A stretch of DNA of 64,000 bases from Flavobacterium sp. GT3R68 (GTDB taxonomy: Bacteria; Bacteroidota; Bacteroidia; Flavobacteriales; Flavobacteriaceae): assembly GCF_007109225.1 (NCBI RefSeq), contig NZ_VJZK01000004.1, forward strand, positions 270,442-334,441. The letters are read 5' to 3'. The notes beneath the pieces were generated by a model. The model worked only from the letters and a program-made list of their open reading frames with translations, ran no database searches and was not told the DNA's origin. Position 1 is the stretch's first letter; each line of letters begins with the position of its first letter. A program made the translations under genes and the position numbers. Shown here in pieces: positions 52,523-61,004 of this stretch.

Positions 52523-52577
52523 GCACGGATTACTTCGTCAATTCGGCTAAAGCCTCCGGTGCAAATCCGCGCTATCG
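52523..52577. repeat. short direct repeat, right flank of the defence cassette
   Basis: GCACGGATTA at 52523-52532 and CAAATCCGCGCTATCG at 52562-52577, the blocks that are joined at 49265-49290, here split by 29 bp. The remaining gap to 52761 holds a possible long-loop hairpin GTTTAAAGT / ACTTTAAAC (52607-52647) with a T run after it. Confidence 0.7.
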
Positions 52578-52761
52578 GGATTACCATTTTCACCTTCTCT
52601 TTTCGGGTTTAAAGTCAGGAGACTTTGCGCAGCGGGCTACTTTAAACTGTTTTTTTTTATCGTTAAACGATTATTTTCTTTTTTTAAACAATATCATTTT
52701 CAGAAGTTATAATTTTAGGAAACACACAAAAATGCAATTGTAAAACACTAAATAGAGAATC

Positions 52762-53415
52762 ATGAATAAATTCGACATTATTATAGTAGGGGCGGGGATA
52801 TCAGGATGTGTATTGGCGCAACATTATGCCTCCATTAAAAAGAAAGTACTGGTTATTGAAAAGCGTGACCACATTGCCGGAAACAGTTATGATTATATTG
52901 ATAAAAACGGAAGTTTGGTTTTTAAATACAATTGCCCGTTGTTTCATAAGACAGAAAATGAGGTCTGGGAATATGTTACCCAATTTTCGGAATGGCGACA
53001 GGATTCCGTAACAAAAGAAAAGACCGATACATTGGAGTGTACCGCCTTACCAATTTCCGGATATACCCAAATGCTCCAAAAAATGCTTGATTATCCCTAT
53101 ATCGAGGTTATGCTGAATACGGATTATTTCGATATCGGCCATGACATTACCTTTGAAAAGTTATTTTTTACGGGAGCCTCGGACCAATATTCTGAAAATC
53201 TTATTGATTCCTATTTTGCGGAAAATCCCAATGATTATTCCAGAACTGTAAATTATCCATATCCAGAAATGATTGCTAATGTTTATTTCACAGGAGGAAC
53301 ACTTGCCAATTATAAGTACCTGCCAATAGAAGTAGCTCTTAAAAATGCCATAGTGCTATTTAACAATCTGGAGAGAATGAATATTGCTAAACAGAATGCC
53401 TTTAAGAATTTATAG
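52762..53415 (+). CDS. internally deleted UDP-galactopyranose-mutase-like protein
   Basis: 217 residues. The start is a good Glf-type FAD-binding region: DIIIVGAGISGCVLAQ, VLVIEKRDHIAGNSYDY, CPLFHKTENEVWEYV. It then jumps straight to the region LPISGYTQMLQKMLDYP, LNTDYFDI and LFFTGASDQY, and again to PEMIANVYFTGGTLANYKYLPI near the end. Full Glf enzymes have about 350-390 residues, so the middle domain and part of the later sheet are missing while the frame stays open. It is probably non-functional as a mutase; it may be a pseudogene or a novel small flavoprotein. It is flanked by 83-bp repeats, with a terminator at 53422. Confidence 0.7.
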   Translation: MNKFDIIIVGAGISGCVLAQHYASIKKKVLVIEKRDHIAGNSYDYIDKNGSLVFKYNCPLFHKTENEVWEYVTQFSEWRQDSVTKEKTDTLECTALPISGYTQMLQKMLDYPYIEVMLNTDYFDIGHDITFEKLFFTGASDQYSENLIDSYFAENPNDYSRTVNYPYPEMIANVYFTGGTLANYKYLPIEVALKNAIVLFNNLERMNIAKQNAFKNL

Positions 53416-53421
53416 TTTAAT

Positions 53422-53448
53422 AAAAACCACTCGATTGAGTGTTTTTTA
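53422..53448 (+). terminator. weak terminator after the Glf-like gene
   Basis: CACTC / GAGTG stem with 4-nt loop (53428-53441), A run before and TTTTTT after. Confidence 0.5.
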
Positions 53449-53480
53449 TTCTTGTAAGAAGTATAGACGGATTAGTACGG

Positions 53481-53571
53481 CAGTTCGCTTCGCTCGTGTG
53501 AACTCCGCGCCAGCCGTTGCGCTGACCTATCCGAGGAATCGGTTTACTTAGTCAGTTCGCTTTGCTCGTGT
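53481..53571. repeat. two copies of a short dispersed repeat
   Basis: CAGTTCGCTT followed by [CT]GCTCGTGT occurs at about 53481-53499 and 53553-53571, separated by about 53 bp of GC-richer sequence. It looks like decayed repeat material between two convergent genes. Confidence 0.5.
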
Positions 53572-53595
53572 AGAAATCCGCTGTTATGGGCAGTT

Positions 53596-54696
53596 TTATT
53601 GTTCCGGATTCATTTTCTTCAATTCCATTTGGATAGTGTCTTTATAGAAAATCATTTTCCAATGCATTGATTTATCTTTAAAATCGTTAATCTGAACAGG
53701 AATTGTATCTGGTTTTTCAGGATTTTTTTCTTTATTATCGTACTTATACTTCATAAGTATTGATAGACTATCTACATACATATAGGGATTTGGACAGTAA
53801 TATATTTTTCCGCGTTCTTCAATATAGATTGTTTTCCACGCTAAACTATCCTTTGTCCATTCATTTTCAGCAATCAATTTTCCATTACGAGTCATAGATT
53901 CGACTTTCCATTTTCCAAAATATTTTTTTGAAAGATGAACGTCATAATTATAATAGATAACAAATAAGAAAGGAATTATAATACACAATATACGAGCAAT
54001 TGAACGTGTACTATTATTACCAATAGAAGGTAGTGTGTTTTTATATTGATTAAAGATATTTATGATCTCCAATTTTCGTTGCAGTAATAAGTATACTAAG
54101 CCTGATGTAATTAAAACAGATGTAAATAATGTAACTGGCCCAATGCTGTAAAAGACATTAATTAAAACGATGTTCACTATTACAGGTAAAAGTATTGCAA
54201 CACCTAATAAAACAGTACGCTTGAATAACAAAAGAAAACTTCCAATTATTTGAAATAATGCCAAAATTACAGCAAGACTATAAGAAAATGCATAATATTT
54301 CCAAGTTAGTTCCTGACCATTTAATGCACTTATTAGCGAATCATTTATATGGTATGAGGTATTAAAATTGACTTCGAATATTTTTTGAAATCCAAAATCA
54401 AAAAGAAGAAATGCAATCCAATAACGTAACAAAGTTTGAAGCCAAGAAATATATTTTATTGAATTAAAAGTTCCTTTTTTCTCTTTATTGTGCCAATAAA
54501 TAGAAAATCCAATTGAGAATAGTATTGCCAATCCTAAAGTCAAAAATCCTGTAGGAAGTACAAACTGTGAAAGTTTATAAGGTAAAAGGGGTAAGATTAT
54601 AAAAAGAGCAGTATTTATAGCACCAACTATTGCTAAAAAGCTTAAAGTAAATTTTGGAAACCATTTGGTATTATTTTGCGTTTCAGTTGAATTCAT
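53596..54696 (-). CDS. DoxX-like membrane protein with C-terminal lipocalin-like domain
   Basis: 366 residues. Seven or eight TM helices (about 17-240) include a DoxX-like core (LLRYWIAFLLFDFGFQKIF, GSFLLLFKRTVLLGVAILLP). A final TM at 232-250 and a soluble domain (about 255-366) beginning KKYFGKWKVESMTRNGKLI follow, resembling lipocalin-like beta-barrels. No known function. The DNA is AT-rich. Confidence 0.6.
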   Translation of the reverse strand: MNSTETQNNTKWFPKFTLSFLAIVGAINTALFIILPLLPYKLSQFVLPTGFLTLGLAILFSIGFSIYWHNKEKKGTFNSIKYISWLQTLLRYWIAFLLFDFGFQKIFEVNFNTSYHINDSLISALNGQELTWKYYAFSYSLAVILALFQIIGSFLLLFKRTVLLGVAILLPVIVNIVLINVFYSIGPVTLFTSVLITSGLVYLLLQRKLEIINIFNQYKNTLPSIGNNSTRSIARILCIIIPFLFVIYYNYDVHLSKKYFGKWKVESMTRNGKLIAENEWTKDSLAWKTIYIEERGKIYYCPNPYMYVDSLSILMKYKYDNKEKNPEKPDTIPVQINDFKDKSMHWKMIFYKDTIQMELKKMNPEQ

Positions 54697-54835
54697 AGTA
54701 TTATTTTAATTAATATTTTTCGGTTTCAGTTTGGGCAAAATGACGACTAACTTGGGATAGCGCCAAATATATACAACTTATAGTACAAAGGAGTATTTAT
54801 ATGGTTATTTTCTTATAACAATAGATGAAATGCCA

Positions 54836-54918
54836 CGTCGTTCCTCCTCGCAATGACAGAACGTTAGATGTACGGCGTTTATAAAAACAAAAACTACAAC
54901 TTTGATGGTTGTAGTTTT
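54836..54918 (-). repeat. dispersed repeat with terminator hairpin, copy 2
   Basis: The second copy of the repeat at 52427. Its hairpin is perfect here: AAAACTACAAC / GTTGTAGTTTT with 7-nt loop (54890-54918). On the minus strand it is followed by TTTTTGTTTTTAT, so it ends the RidA-like gene at 54978. Confidence 0.75.
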
Positions 54919-54977
54919 ATGCGATTATTTAATAACCGTAATTTCTTTTAATGTTTCCCTTTCGGAGAACCGATCCG

Positions 54978-55487
54978 CTATTTTGACTTATGCGCTTCCA
55001 TATCTATCTCAATCAACTGTCCCTCTATTGCAAGACCCTTTACTTCAAGCCAAGTTCCTGTTGGATATTGTTTTTTGTAGATTGAGTTACGAAATCCCGA
55101 CACGCTAATAAAGTCTTTCATATTGGTCGTGTAAACGTTTTCGACAACAACATCGTCAAAAGTGTAGCCGTAATGTTTTAGAATTTTTTCTAAGTCACTG
55201 TAGCAATTTTTCATTTGTTGCTCCATATTTCCCGGTGCTACGAGAACTCCATTGTTGTCCATACTAACGGCTCCTGATATTTTGAGGTCATCGCCAATTC
55301 TTACTGCGTGACTGTAACCAAAAGATTTTTCCAACTCCGGACGTAATAAAAAGTATTCCGGTGTTTCGGTTTTTACTGTGGTTTCTTTGACTACTTTGGT
55401 TTCCTGATTACAGCTTTGGAAAGTGACAGCTAAAAGAAAAATTGCCATCAATATAGTCATTTTGCGTGATGCTTTGTAATTGTTCAT
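54978..55487 (-). CDS. RidA-family lipoprotein
   Basis: 169 residues. A lipoprotein-like signal (ILMAIFLLAVTFQSC) precedes a RidA/YjgF domain (about 45-165): SHAVRIGDDLKISGAVSMDNNG, MEQQMKNCYSDLEKILKHYGY, YPTGTWLEVKGLAIEGQLIEIDMEAH. RidA hydrolyses reactive enamines in the cytosol; the Arg usually needed before the final E-I-D-x-x-A is not at its place here, and the protein is exported, so its role must differ. It has its own terminator. Confidence 0.8.
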   Translation of the reverse strand: MNNYKASRKMTILMAIFLLAVTFQSCNQETKVVKETTVKTETPEYFLLRPELEKSFGYSHAVRIGDDLKISGAVSMDNNGVLVAPGNMEQQMKNCYSDLEKILKHYGYTFDDVVVENVYTTNMKDFISVSGFRNSIYKKQYPTGTWLEVKGLAIEGQLIEIDMEAHKSK

Positions 55488-55597
55488 TTTCTTGATTTGT
55501 TTTTTGATGCTTGCTCCGGTCGGTTTAGCTGAATGAAAAGTTACTAAGCCTCACAAATATAAATTAATGTTTGGTTGTTGGAGGTTTTAATAAAGAT

Positions 55598-56827
55598 TCA
55601 CCGAACTAAGCCAATTTGCAGTTTCTCTAGTTTCTTTCTGGTTTCAGATACTTCCTTCAGCGATAATGCCTTTTCAAAGGATTCTATTGCCTTTTTCCGA
55701 TCATTCTTATCCATATAATAATCTCCCATTGAATCAAAGGCATTTGCACTTGCGGGGTAATTATCAATATTCATTTTAAAAAAGCCATATGCTTTGTCAT
55801 ACCGTTTGCCTGACAGATTGTTATATCCTAAAAAATTGATGGTGCTTTGTGGGGGTAACACTGTATACCCTAACATTTCAGAAATATTTCGATAATGATT
55901 TTGAATATATCCGGCATTAATTGAGCTATCGTCCAGATCTTTCGGTAATTCATACTCTTTAAAGAAGTAACGCAATGCGTCATATTCGGCAATAAGTGGT
56001 ATAGATAGATGGTTGTCATCAGCATAGTACTTCCATTTCCAGTCCAGCTTATTTTTATTTTTTTTGAGTAATTCACGGAATTCAAGATTATCCCTCACAT
56101 GTAAATTGCTATTTGCCGTATCCTTTACGACTCTCATCGTATCCATTTCCTTATTCATAGTATTTGCTGACGCAAAGAATAGTTTCTTCCCTAAATACTC
56201 TTTTTGTTTCAAAACAACCGCAGCTTGTTTCATAAGAGATTTATTATCCCACCAGATACTCGGGTCAATTGCTACATATGAATTGAATAATTCAGGATTC
56301 TTGATAAGCGCATTTACCACCGTCAAACCTCCCAAAGAATGACCGACAAACATGCGATACGGTTCTGTTTTGTAGTGAGAATCAATGTAAGGTATTAATT
56401 CTTTTTCGACAAATGAGAGAAACTTTTCGCCTCCTCCGGAATTTTTAAAATGTGCTGCGTCCTGCTCCCCATTCGACCATGAAGTGCTATGGGTAGGAGT
56501 CAAATCCCTAACGCGATCTGTATTTACTATAGCTACAACTATCATTTCAGGCATCTTACTAATAGCACTTAAATATTGAACCATACCTGTTACAGAATGA
56601 AAAAAAGAATAGCCGTCTAATAGGTAGAGAACCGGATAACGAGTTTTATCGTTACTGTTGCGGGTACTTGAATTTGGAACATAAATCAACACTTCCCTTT
56701 CCTCATTTAATATGTCAGAATGTATAGTGTTTATTGTTCCAATAGTAATCTTGTTATCTATTTGGTTGGATGTCTGCCCAAAACTAAATACGTGAACAAA
56801 AAGAAGGACGTAAAAAATGTATCTCAT
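55598..56827 (-). CDS. exported esterase (IroE/Fes-like) with TPR
   Basis: 409 residues with a signal peptide (FYVLLFVHVFSFGQ). The putative-esterase domain (about 25-285) has PVLYLLDGYSFF (oxyanion), FVGHSLGGLTVVNAL (nucleophile Ser), DPSIWWDN and the catalytic His in DDNHLSIPL. The C-terminal region (about 320-400) has one or two TPR-like turns (FDSMGDYYMDKNDRKKAIESFEKALSL). It is close to siderophore esterases in layout; the true substrate is unknown. Confidence 0.82.
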   Translation of the reverse strand: MRYIFYVLLFVHVFSFGQTSNQIDNKITIGTINTIHSDILNEEREVLIYVPNSSTRNSNDKTRYPVLYLLDGYSFFHSVTGMVQYLSAISKMPEMIVVAIVNTDRVRDLTPTHSTSWSNGEQDAAHFKNSGGGEKFLSFVEKELIPYIDSHYKTEPYRMFVGHSLGGLTVVNALIKNPELFNSYVAIDPSIWWDNKSLMKQAAVVLKQKEYLGKKLFFASANTMNKEMDTMRVVKDTANSNLHVRDNLEFRELLKKNKNKLDWKWKYYADDNHLSIPLIAEYDALRYFFKEYELPKDLDDSSINAGYIQNHYRNISEMLGYTVLPPQSTINFLGYNNLSGKRYDKAYGFFKMNIDNYPASANAFDSMGDYYMDKNDRKKAIESFEKALSLKEVSETRKKLEKLQIGLVR

Positions 56828-56906
56828 AATTTATATGGTACAGCAATGACATAATTGTCGCTGAATCGCTACAAATATAAAATAAACTTCGGGTTATAAG
56901 AAAAAA

Positions 56907-56931
56907 AAAGGGTATCTAAATGATACCCTTT
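56907..56931 (-). terminator. terminator of the first Gln/Gly-rich gene
   Basis: A 10-bp stem, AAAGGGTATC / GATACCCTTT with 5-nt loop, followed on the minus strand by nine T residues. A near copy ends the paralogous gene at 60006. Confidence 0.85.
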
Positions 56932-56947
56932 TATTATTTAAATTATA

Positions 56948-57364
56948 TTATTCAGAGACATCATCTTTATTGACATCTCTATTTTCTGTTTTCATTTTCC
57001 CCTGGTCACCTTGGTATCTGCTTTGATCTTGTTGAAAATTTCCTTGTGGATTTTGGTCTGGTACACCGGGTTTATATTGTTGTCCCTGATATTGACCCTC
57101 TTGACCCAGGATTTTTCCTCCCACTCCTTTTTGACCATGGCCACCTTGTGGATTTTGGTCTGGCAGACCTGGTTTACGCTCTTTATCAGTACTTACTTGT
57201 TTTTGGCCTTCCTGCCACTTGGCGCGTTCTCCGGTTTGACCTGGACCTGTTTGACCCTGATTTTGGTTCTGACTCTGACCTTGGTTTTGTACACCTCTTC
57301 CTTGTTGGTTCTGTTGACCTTGTGTACCTTGCCCTTTATCTTTATTATTATCTGTTGCGCTCAT
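56948..57364 (-). CDS. Gln/Gly-rich hydrophilin-like protein
   Basis: 138 residues, very hydrophilic, dominated by Gln, Gly, Asn and Lys, with no signal peptide, TM or Cys. Short repeats occur: KPGLPDQNPQGGHGQKG and KPGVPDQNPQGNFQQD. The composition (high Gly, hydrophilic, disordered) fits hydrophilins, which protect cells in drying or freezing. That is an inference from composition. A paralogue with a matching start (MS-T-D-N-x-D-K-G-Q-G) is at 60056. Confidence 0.72.
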   Translation of the reverse strand: MSATDNNKDKGQGTQGQQNQQGRGVQNQGQSQNQNQGQTGPGQTGERAKWQEGQKQVSTDKERKPGLPDQNPQGGHGQKGVGGKILGQEGQYQGQQYKPGVPDQNPQGNFQQDQSRYQGDQGKMKTENRDVNKDDVSE

Positions 57365-57485
57365 AATATTAAATTTAAATTAATAACTGTAAACATAAAT
57401 TTAACCCTTAATATCACAAAATCAATACAATAGCCTCAGAAACTATTGTTAAATAGTAACCAGCTTCAATTAGTTTGTAAAAAAC

Positions 57486-57516
57486 AAAGGACAAGAAGAT
57501 TAGTTCCTGTCCTTTT
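57486..57516 (-). terminator. terminator of the second DUF3494 gene
   Basis: AAAGGACA pairs with TGTCCTTT, with an inner GAA/TTC pairing. On the minus strand it is followed by TTTGTTTTTTAC. Confidence 0.65.
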
Positions 57517-57563
57517 GCTTTATTAAAATTTTAATTTAAGTATATTACACTATGCTAATAGTA

Positions 57564-58634
57564 TTACGGTTTAGTTACGATATTAGCATCAAGAATTACA
57601 GCAGTTTGTGCCAAGGCGCGGCCACTTAATGTTGCTTTCGAAGCAAGTGTAACACCTGTCTTGGACAATATCACACCTTTAAATTGTGCCGTGGTCCCGA
57701 TACTTACAGTACCCGCAACCTGCCAGAAAATATTTTTGGCTTGTGCTCCTCCGCTTAGGGTAATTTTTACTCCCGAACTTACCGTAAGGTCTCCCGCAAT
57801 CTGGAAAATCCAAACATCCGTTGCACTTCCTGAAATTATTAAGTTTGTAGGTGCTGTAACCGTATTAGTCCATTTATAAAGACCCTCTGTAAGTGTTTTT
57901 CCGCCAATATTTCCTGTACCAAGTTCAGAGAAATCAGGTGAAGGGCGCCCAGCTGCATCATTATAAGCCGTAATCATATTATTTACTGCCGTTGTCAGGT
58001 TTGTCGATGTTGGGCTTACCATATCTGCGGCATAAATTTTTCCGGTTACCTGTGCAGAAGTCGCATATCCAGTGGCATTTGTTAAAGAAAGACCTGTGAT
58101 ATAAGATGTAGCTGCCGGACTTAATCCTAAATCACCTGTAATAGCTGAAGTAGGGTTATTGTTGATGGCAGTTTTTGCAAGGATAACATAATTACCTGCT
58201 GCTCCTAAGTCAACAGCCGCAAGACCTTGTGCATTGATTCCGGTTGTAAAGTTCCATGTGGTATTAGCGGCAAGCGAAACACCTGCAGCGCTTTTAACAC
58301 CTGTAGTTATCGTAGCCGTATAAATCGTACCAGCAGTAAGAGCAACTGAGGGCGTAAATGTGGCTGTAGTTCCCGCATAAGCAACAGTACCTAAAACCGT
58401 TGTGGTACCTTGCTTTACCATAAAAGTAGTAGTATTAATTGTTGAAGGGTTCATTGGCTCACTGAAAGTAAAGGATATTACTTTATTGAGTGCCACGTTA
58501 GTTGCATTGCTGCTTGGACTTTGTGCTGTAATTGTCGGAGTTGTCGGAGCAGGAGCGTCATTATTATCACATCCTACAACTAAGACAACGGCTGCCAGCA
58601 TAACTGCTGTAAACATTTTTTTTAATTTAATCAT
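57564..58634 (-). CDS. DUF3494 ice-binding-like lipoprotein with one Ig-like domain
   Basis: 356 residues. The lipoprotein signal is MLAAVVLVVGC. One Big_5-type domain (about 35-130) with VALNKVISFTFSEPM precedes the DUF3494 domain (about 138-356): SAITGDLGLSPAATSYITG, FSELGTGNIGGKTLTEGLY, WIFQIAGDLTVSSG, IFWQVAGTVSIG and FKGVILSKTGVTL, all diagnostic. The same design as 13116 but with a single stalk domain. Ice binding is inferred. It lies beside a hydrophilin-like gene. Confidence 0.9.
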   Translation of the reverse strand: MIKLKKMFTAVMLAAVVLVVGCDNNDAPAPTTPTITAQSPSSNATNVALNKVISFTFSEPMNPSTINTTTFMVKQGTTTVLGTVAYAGTTATFTPSVALTAGTIYTATITTGVKSAAGVSLAANTTWNFTTGINAQGLAAVDLGAAGNYVILAKTAINNNPTSAITGDLGLSPAATSYITGLSLTNATGYATSAQVTGKIYAADMVSPTSTNLTTAVNNMITAYNDAAGRPSPDFSELGTGNIGGKTLTEGLYKWTNTVTAPTNLIISGSATDVWIFQIAGDLTVSSGVKITLSGGAQAKNIFWQVAGTVSIGTTAQFKGVILSKTGVTLASKATLSGRALAQTAVILDANIVTKP

Positions 58635-58866
58635 TTTGGGTCAGATTAATTTCCGCTACTGGCGGCCAGTTGTGAATGATTTTCACACTACAAAGTTACA
58701 GCAGCTCTCTTCCGTATATGTTACACAACTTTATGGAAGAGTTATATAATTCACACTTTTTTTAGAGATGTTAGCCGAAAGCACACTAGGGGTAAATTAC
58801 GTTAATGAGAATGACAAAATTGATAGCTCCCTTTTTTATTTTCTATTTCTAATTTGTCGCTTTTAA

Positions 58867-59256
58867 TTAATGAGGAATTTCTTCTACCAAAATTTCATTT
58901 CTTGCCTTGTCATAATAAGTACAAGTCATTTTGCTCATACAAACAGTCCATTTTTCAATGCCTGATTTGGCGCAATCAGTACAGAAAGTTGGATAGTTTG
59001 TTTTTCCCTGTTGGTGTGCCTGAATGTCGATTTTAAACTGTTCACTGTTTGGGGTTTCGGTAATAGCTAAGGCCTCATATTTGGAGGGGCTTGAAGTTCT
59101 ATAATCATCTGCACCAAAATAGTCGGTATGACCGTCCGTGACAAAAGTTTCATAATAGGTAACGCCTAATTTTTTAATTTCCTGAATGTATGCAGGAAAA
59201 TCTGCGCCTGATTTCACTTTGCTGTGCGCTGTTTTGATTTGTTCTACTGTAAACAT
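58867..59256 (-). CDS. DUF1398-family protein
   Basis: 129 residues. It reads FTVEQIKTAHSKVKSGADFP, YIQEIKKLGVTYYETFVTDG and HTDYFGADDY, the usual DUF1398 (YbcV-like) pattern. The C-terminus has CTDCAKSGIEKWTVCMSKMTCTYYD with four cysteines, perhaps a metal site. Cytosolic; function unknown. Confidence 0.8.
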   Translation of the reverse strand: MFTVEQIKTAHSKVKSGADFPAYIQEIKKLGVTYYETFVTDGHTDYFGADDYRTSSPSKYEALAITETPNSEQFKIDIQAHQQGKTNYPTFCTDCAKSGIEKWTVCMSKMTCTYYDKARNEILVEEIPH

Positions 59257-59373
59257 TTTTTCTTTTTTTTAATTTGTTAAACGATTTTTGAAATTACGTA
59301 AAAGTATACTGTTCAATGTCCGGTAATAATTTTACTTTTCTCATAGTAGTTGATTCTCATTGTTTATCATTTT

Positions 59374-59811
59374 CTAGCTCTCTCTGCAAGCACATTCGTG
59401 ATGTTCGTTGAGATAAGCAATACTTGTTTTGCAAAGGTTTTCTAAGACAGAAACATTTATATCTGCCAGTTTTTTTACATAAATGCAAGCTTTTCCCATC
59501 CTAAATTTTCCAAAGTGGTCCAATAGGTGTTCATTGTCCTTTGTTGGGGAGAATACATAAAGTGAGAATTCTGCTTTTCGTGGCGAAAATCCAATTAGTG
59601 GGGAATCCCCTTCGTGTCCGCTTGCATACTTGTAATGATAACTACCAAATCCTATAATTGTCGGCCCCCACATTTTGGGTTCAAACCCCGACCATTTTTT
59701 CATTAATTCTATTAGTTGAAAACTATCCGCTTTCTTTTGGTCCTTGTCCACATAGGAGTTAATGAAGTCAATGACATTAATTGCTGTTTCAGTTGTCTTA
59801 TTTTTTGCCAT
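59374..59811 (-). CDS. DUF1801-family protein
   Basis: 145 residues, YdhG/DUF1801 pattern: FINSYVDKDQKKADSFQLIELM, SGFEPKMWGPTIIGFGSYHYKY, FSPRKAEFSLYVF, KFRMGKACIYVKKL. A small cytosolic alpha/beta protein without known activity. Confidence 0.82.
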   Translation of the reverse strand: MAKNKTTETAINVIDFINSYVDKDQKKADSFQLIELMKKWSGFEPKMWGPTIIGFGSYHYKYASGHEGDSPLIGFSPRKAEFSLYVFSPTKDNEHLLDHFGKFRMGKACIYVKKLADINVSVLENLCKTSIAYLNEHHECACRES

Positions 59812-60005
59812 AAATATTCAAATTTCTGTCTTTTTATTGTTTGTTATTATCCGGGACCATGACCGCTATGCTAGTAATTATATCAAATATATAAGTTTTC
59901 TAAATAGACGTCAATTTTTCTACTAAGTACACTGGCGTGTGTGATGACAATAAATATATTCTAATAAATGCAGATTTACCTACCCGGGTTCAGGAGAAAC
60001 AAAAA

Positions 60006-60030
60006 AAAGGATATCGTTCAGATACCCTTT
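60006..60030 (-). terminator. terminator of the second Gln/Gly-rich gene
   Basis: On the minus strand AAAGGGTATC pairs with GATATCCTTT (one G-T wobble, 5-nt loop), then T residues; a near copy of the hairpin at 56907. Confidence 0.8.
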
Positions 60031-60055
60031 TCCTGTAGATTATATGTTTGTTTCT

Positions 60056-60403
60056 CTATTGGTCAGATTTGTCTTCATTTTCAGTATCCCTGCGTGAATT
60101 CATTGAACCTTGCTGACCTCTTTTGTCCTGACCTTGTTGTCTTTGATATTGACCCTGCGGGTCTTGTTTGGGTTGTCCTTGTTTGGTCTGTTCCTGCTGC
60201 TCCTGCTTTTGCTGTTCCTGCTCACCCGGATTTTGTTGCCCTTGATATGTACCTTGTTGTCCCTGACCTTTGTATGGATCCTGTTGCGCCTGACCTTTTT
60301 GGCCTTTGACTTCATTTTGGCCATGACCCTGCTGGTTTTGACCTACCTGGCCCTGATGCTGACCTTGTTTACCCTGACCTTTGTCTTGATTATCTGTACT
60401 CAT
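60056..60403 (-). CDS. Gln/Gly-rich hydrophilin-like protein (paralogue)
   Basis: 115 residues from the ATG at 60403. The open frame extends to 60583, but the upstream part is unrelated and the paralogue at 56948 starts the same way (MSTDNQDKGQG). Almost half the residues are Gln, with Gly, Lys and Pro. No fixed fold expected. Shared start, composition and terminator show that the two genes arose by duplication. Possible role in drying or freezing tolerance, by composition only. Confidence 0.72.
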   Translation of the reverse strand: MSTDNQDKGQGKQGQHQGQVGQNQQGHGQNEVKGQKGQAQQDPYKGQGQQGTYQGQQNPGEQEQQKQEQQEQTKQGQPKQDPQGQYQRQQGQDKRGQQGSMNSRRDTENEDKSDQ

Positions 60404-60561
60404 AATATATGTTTTTAAGTTAATAACTATAAAACATAAATTTAACTCTAAATAACAGAAAACCAGTGTAGTTAAGTCAGAAAGTATTGTTAAATGATAT
60501 ATCGATTTTCTCTGCAATATTTTTAAAAGTAAAAAATAGTTAGGCCCAGGAACTCGATGGT

Positions 60562-60992
60562 TTACTTTTTTATGTGAACCCAAGAAATCAGCATTAAAGC
60601 GATTAATTCAGCAATTGTTCTGAGTCTGTGGCATTTCCACCATTCGTCTCTCAAGACGGTCCAATTGGATGGCATATTTTCGGTTTTCCATATCAGCATT
60701 TCATTTTGAATTGGTGCATTGCCAAATCGCGAAATTAAAATGCAGCATATAAAGCAAGCTGCGGCCACCAGCAAAGTATAGCAAGCCAATGTATTGGTTC
60801 TTTCCCAGTATGCAGCAATTAGGGTAATTATTGCTGCAATTGAAACCAGTGCAACCATAACAATATTGAGCGACTTCAACATATTTTGTTGTTGTTCCAA
60901 AAAAGTGTTGCTGGAAAGATTACTGGGATTAAAGCCAATCCATAAAAGATAGCTGCAAGCAGGATGTTTGAAAACCGTAAAAATTTTGCCAT
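60562..60992 (-). pseudogene. DUF1772-like membrane protein with N-terminal frameshift
   Basis: The C-terminal part reads as a DUF1772-type protein: LKSLNIVMVALVSIAAII, FGNAPIQNEMLIWKTEN, LRDEWWKCHRLRTIAELIALM. The expected first TM helix is in the next frame: ATG at 60992 gives MAKFLRFSNILLAAIFYGLA then LIPVIF and ends at 60876. The open frame itself starts at 61011 with unlikely residues. A single indel between about 60880 and 60935 would join the two. This is either a recent frameshift or a sequencing error. Confidence 0.65.
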
Positions 60993-61004
60993 ATATGTAG
61001 TTGC

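Noticed and set aside
49265..52577. Transposon or integron
   Set aside because: No transposase or integrase gene and no clear terminal inverted repeats are seen; only short direct repeats flank the cassette.
57011..57433. Plus-strand hydrophobic ORF of 140 codons
   Set aside because: It is the antisense of the low-complexity Gln/Gly-rich gene; Gln codons read backwards give Leu-rich frames. The same applies at 60110-60418.
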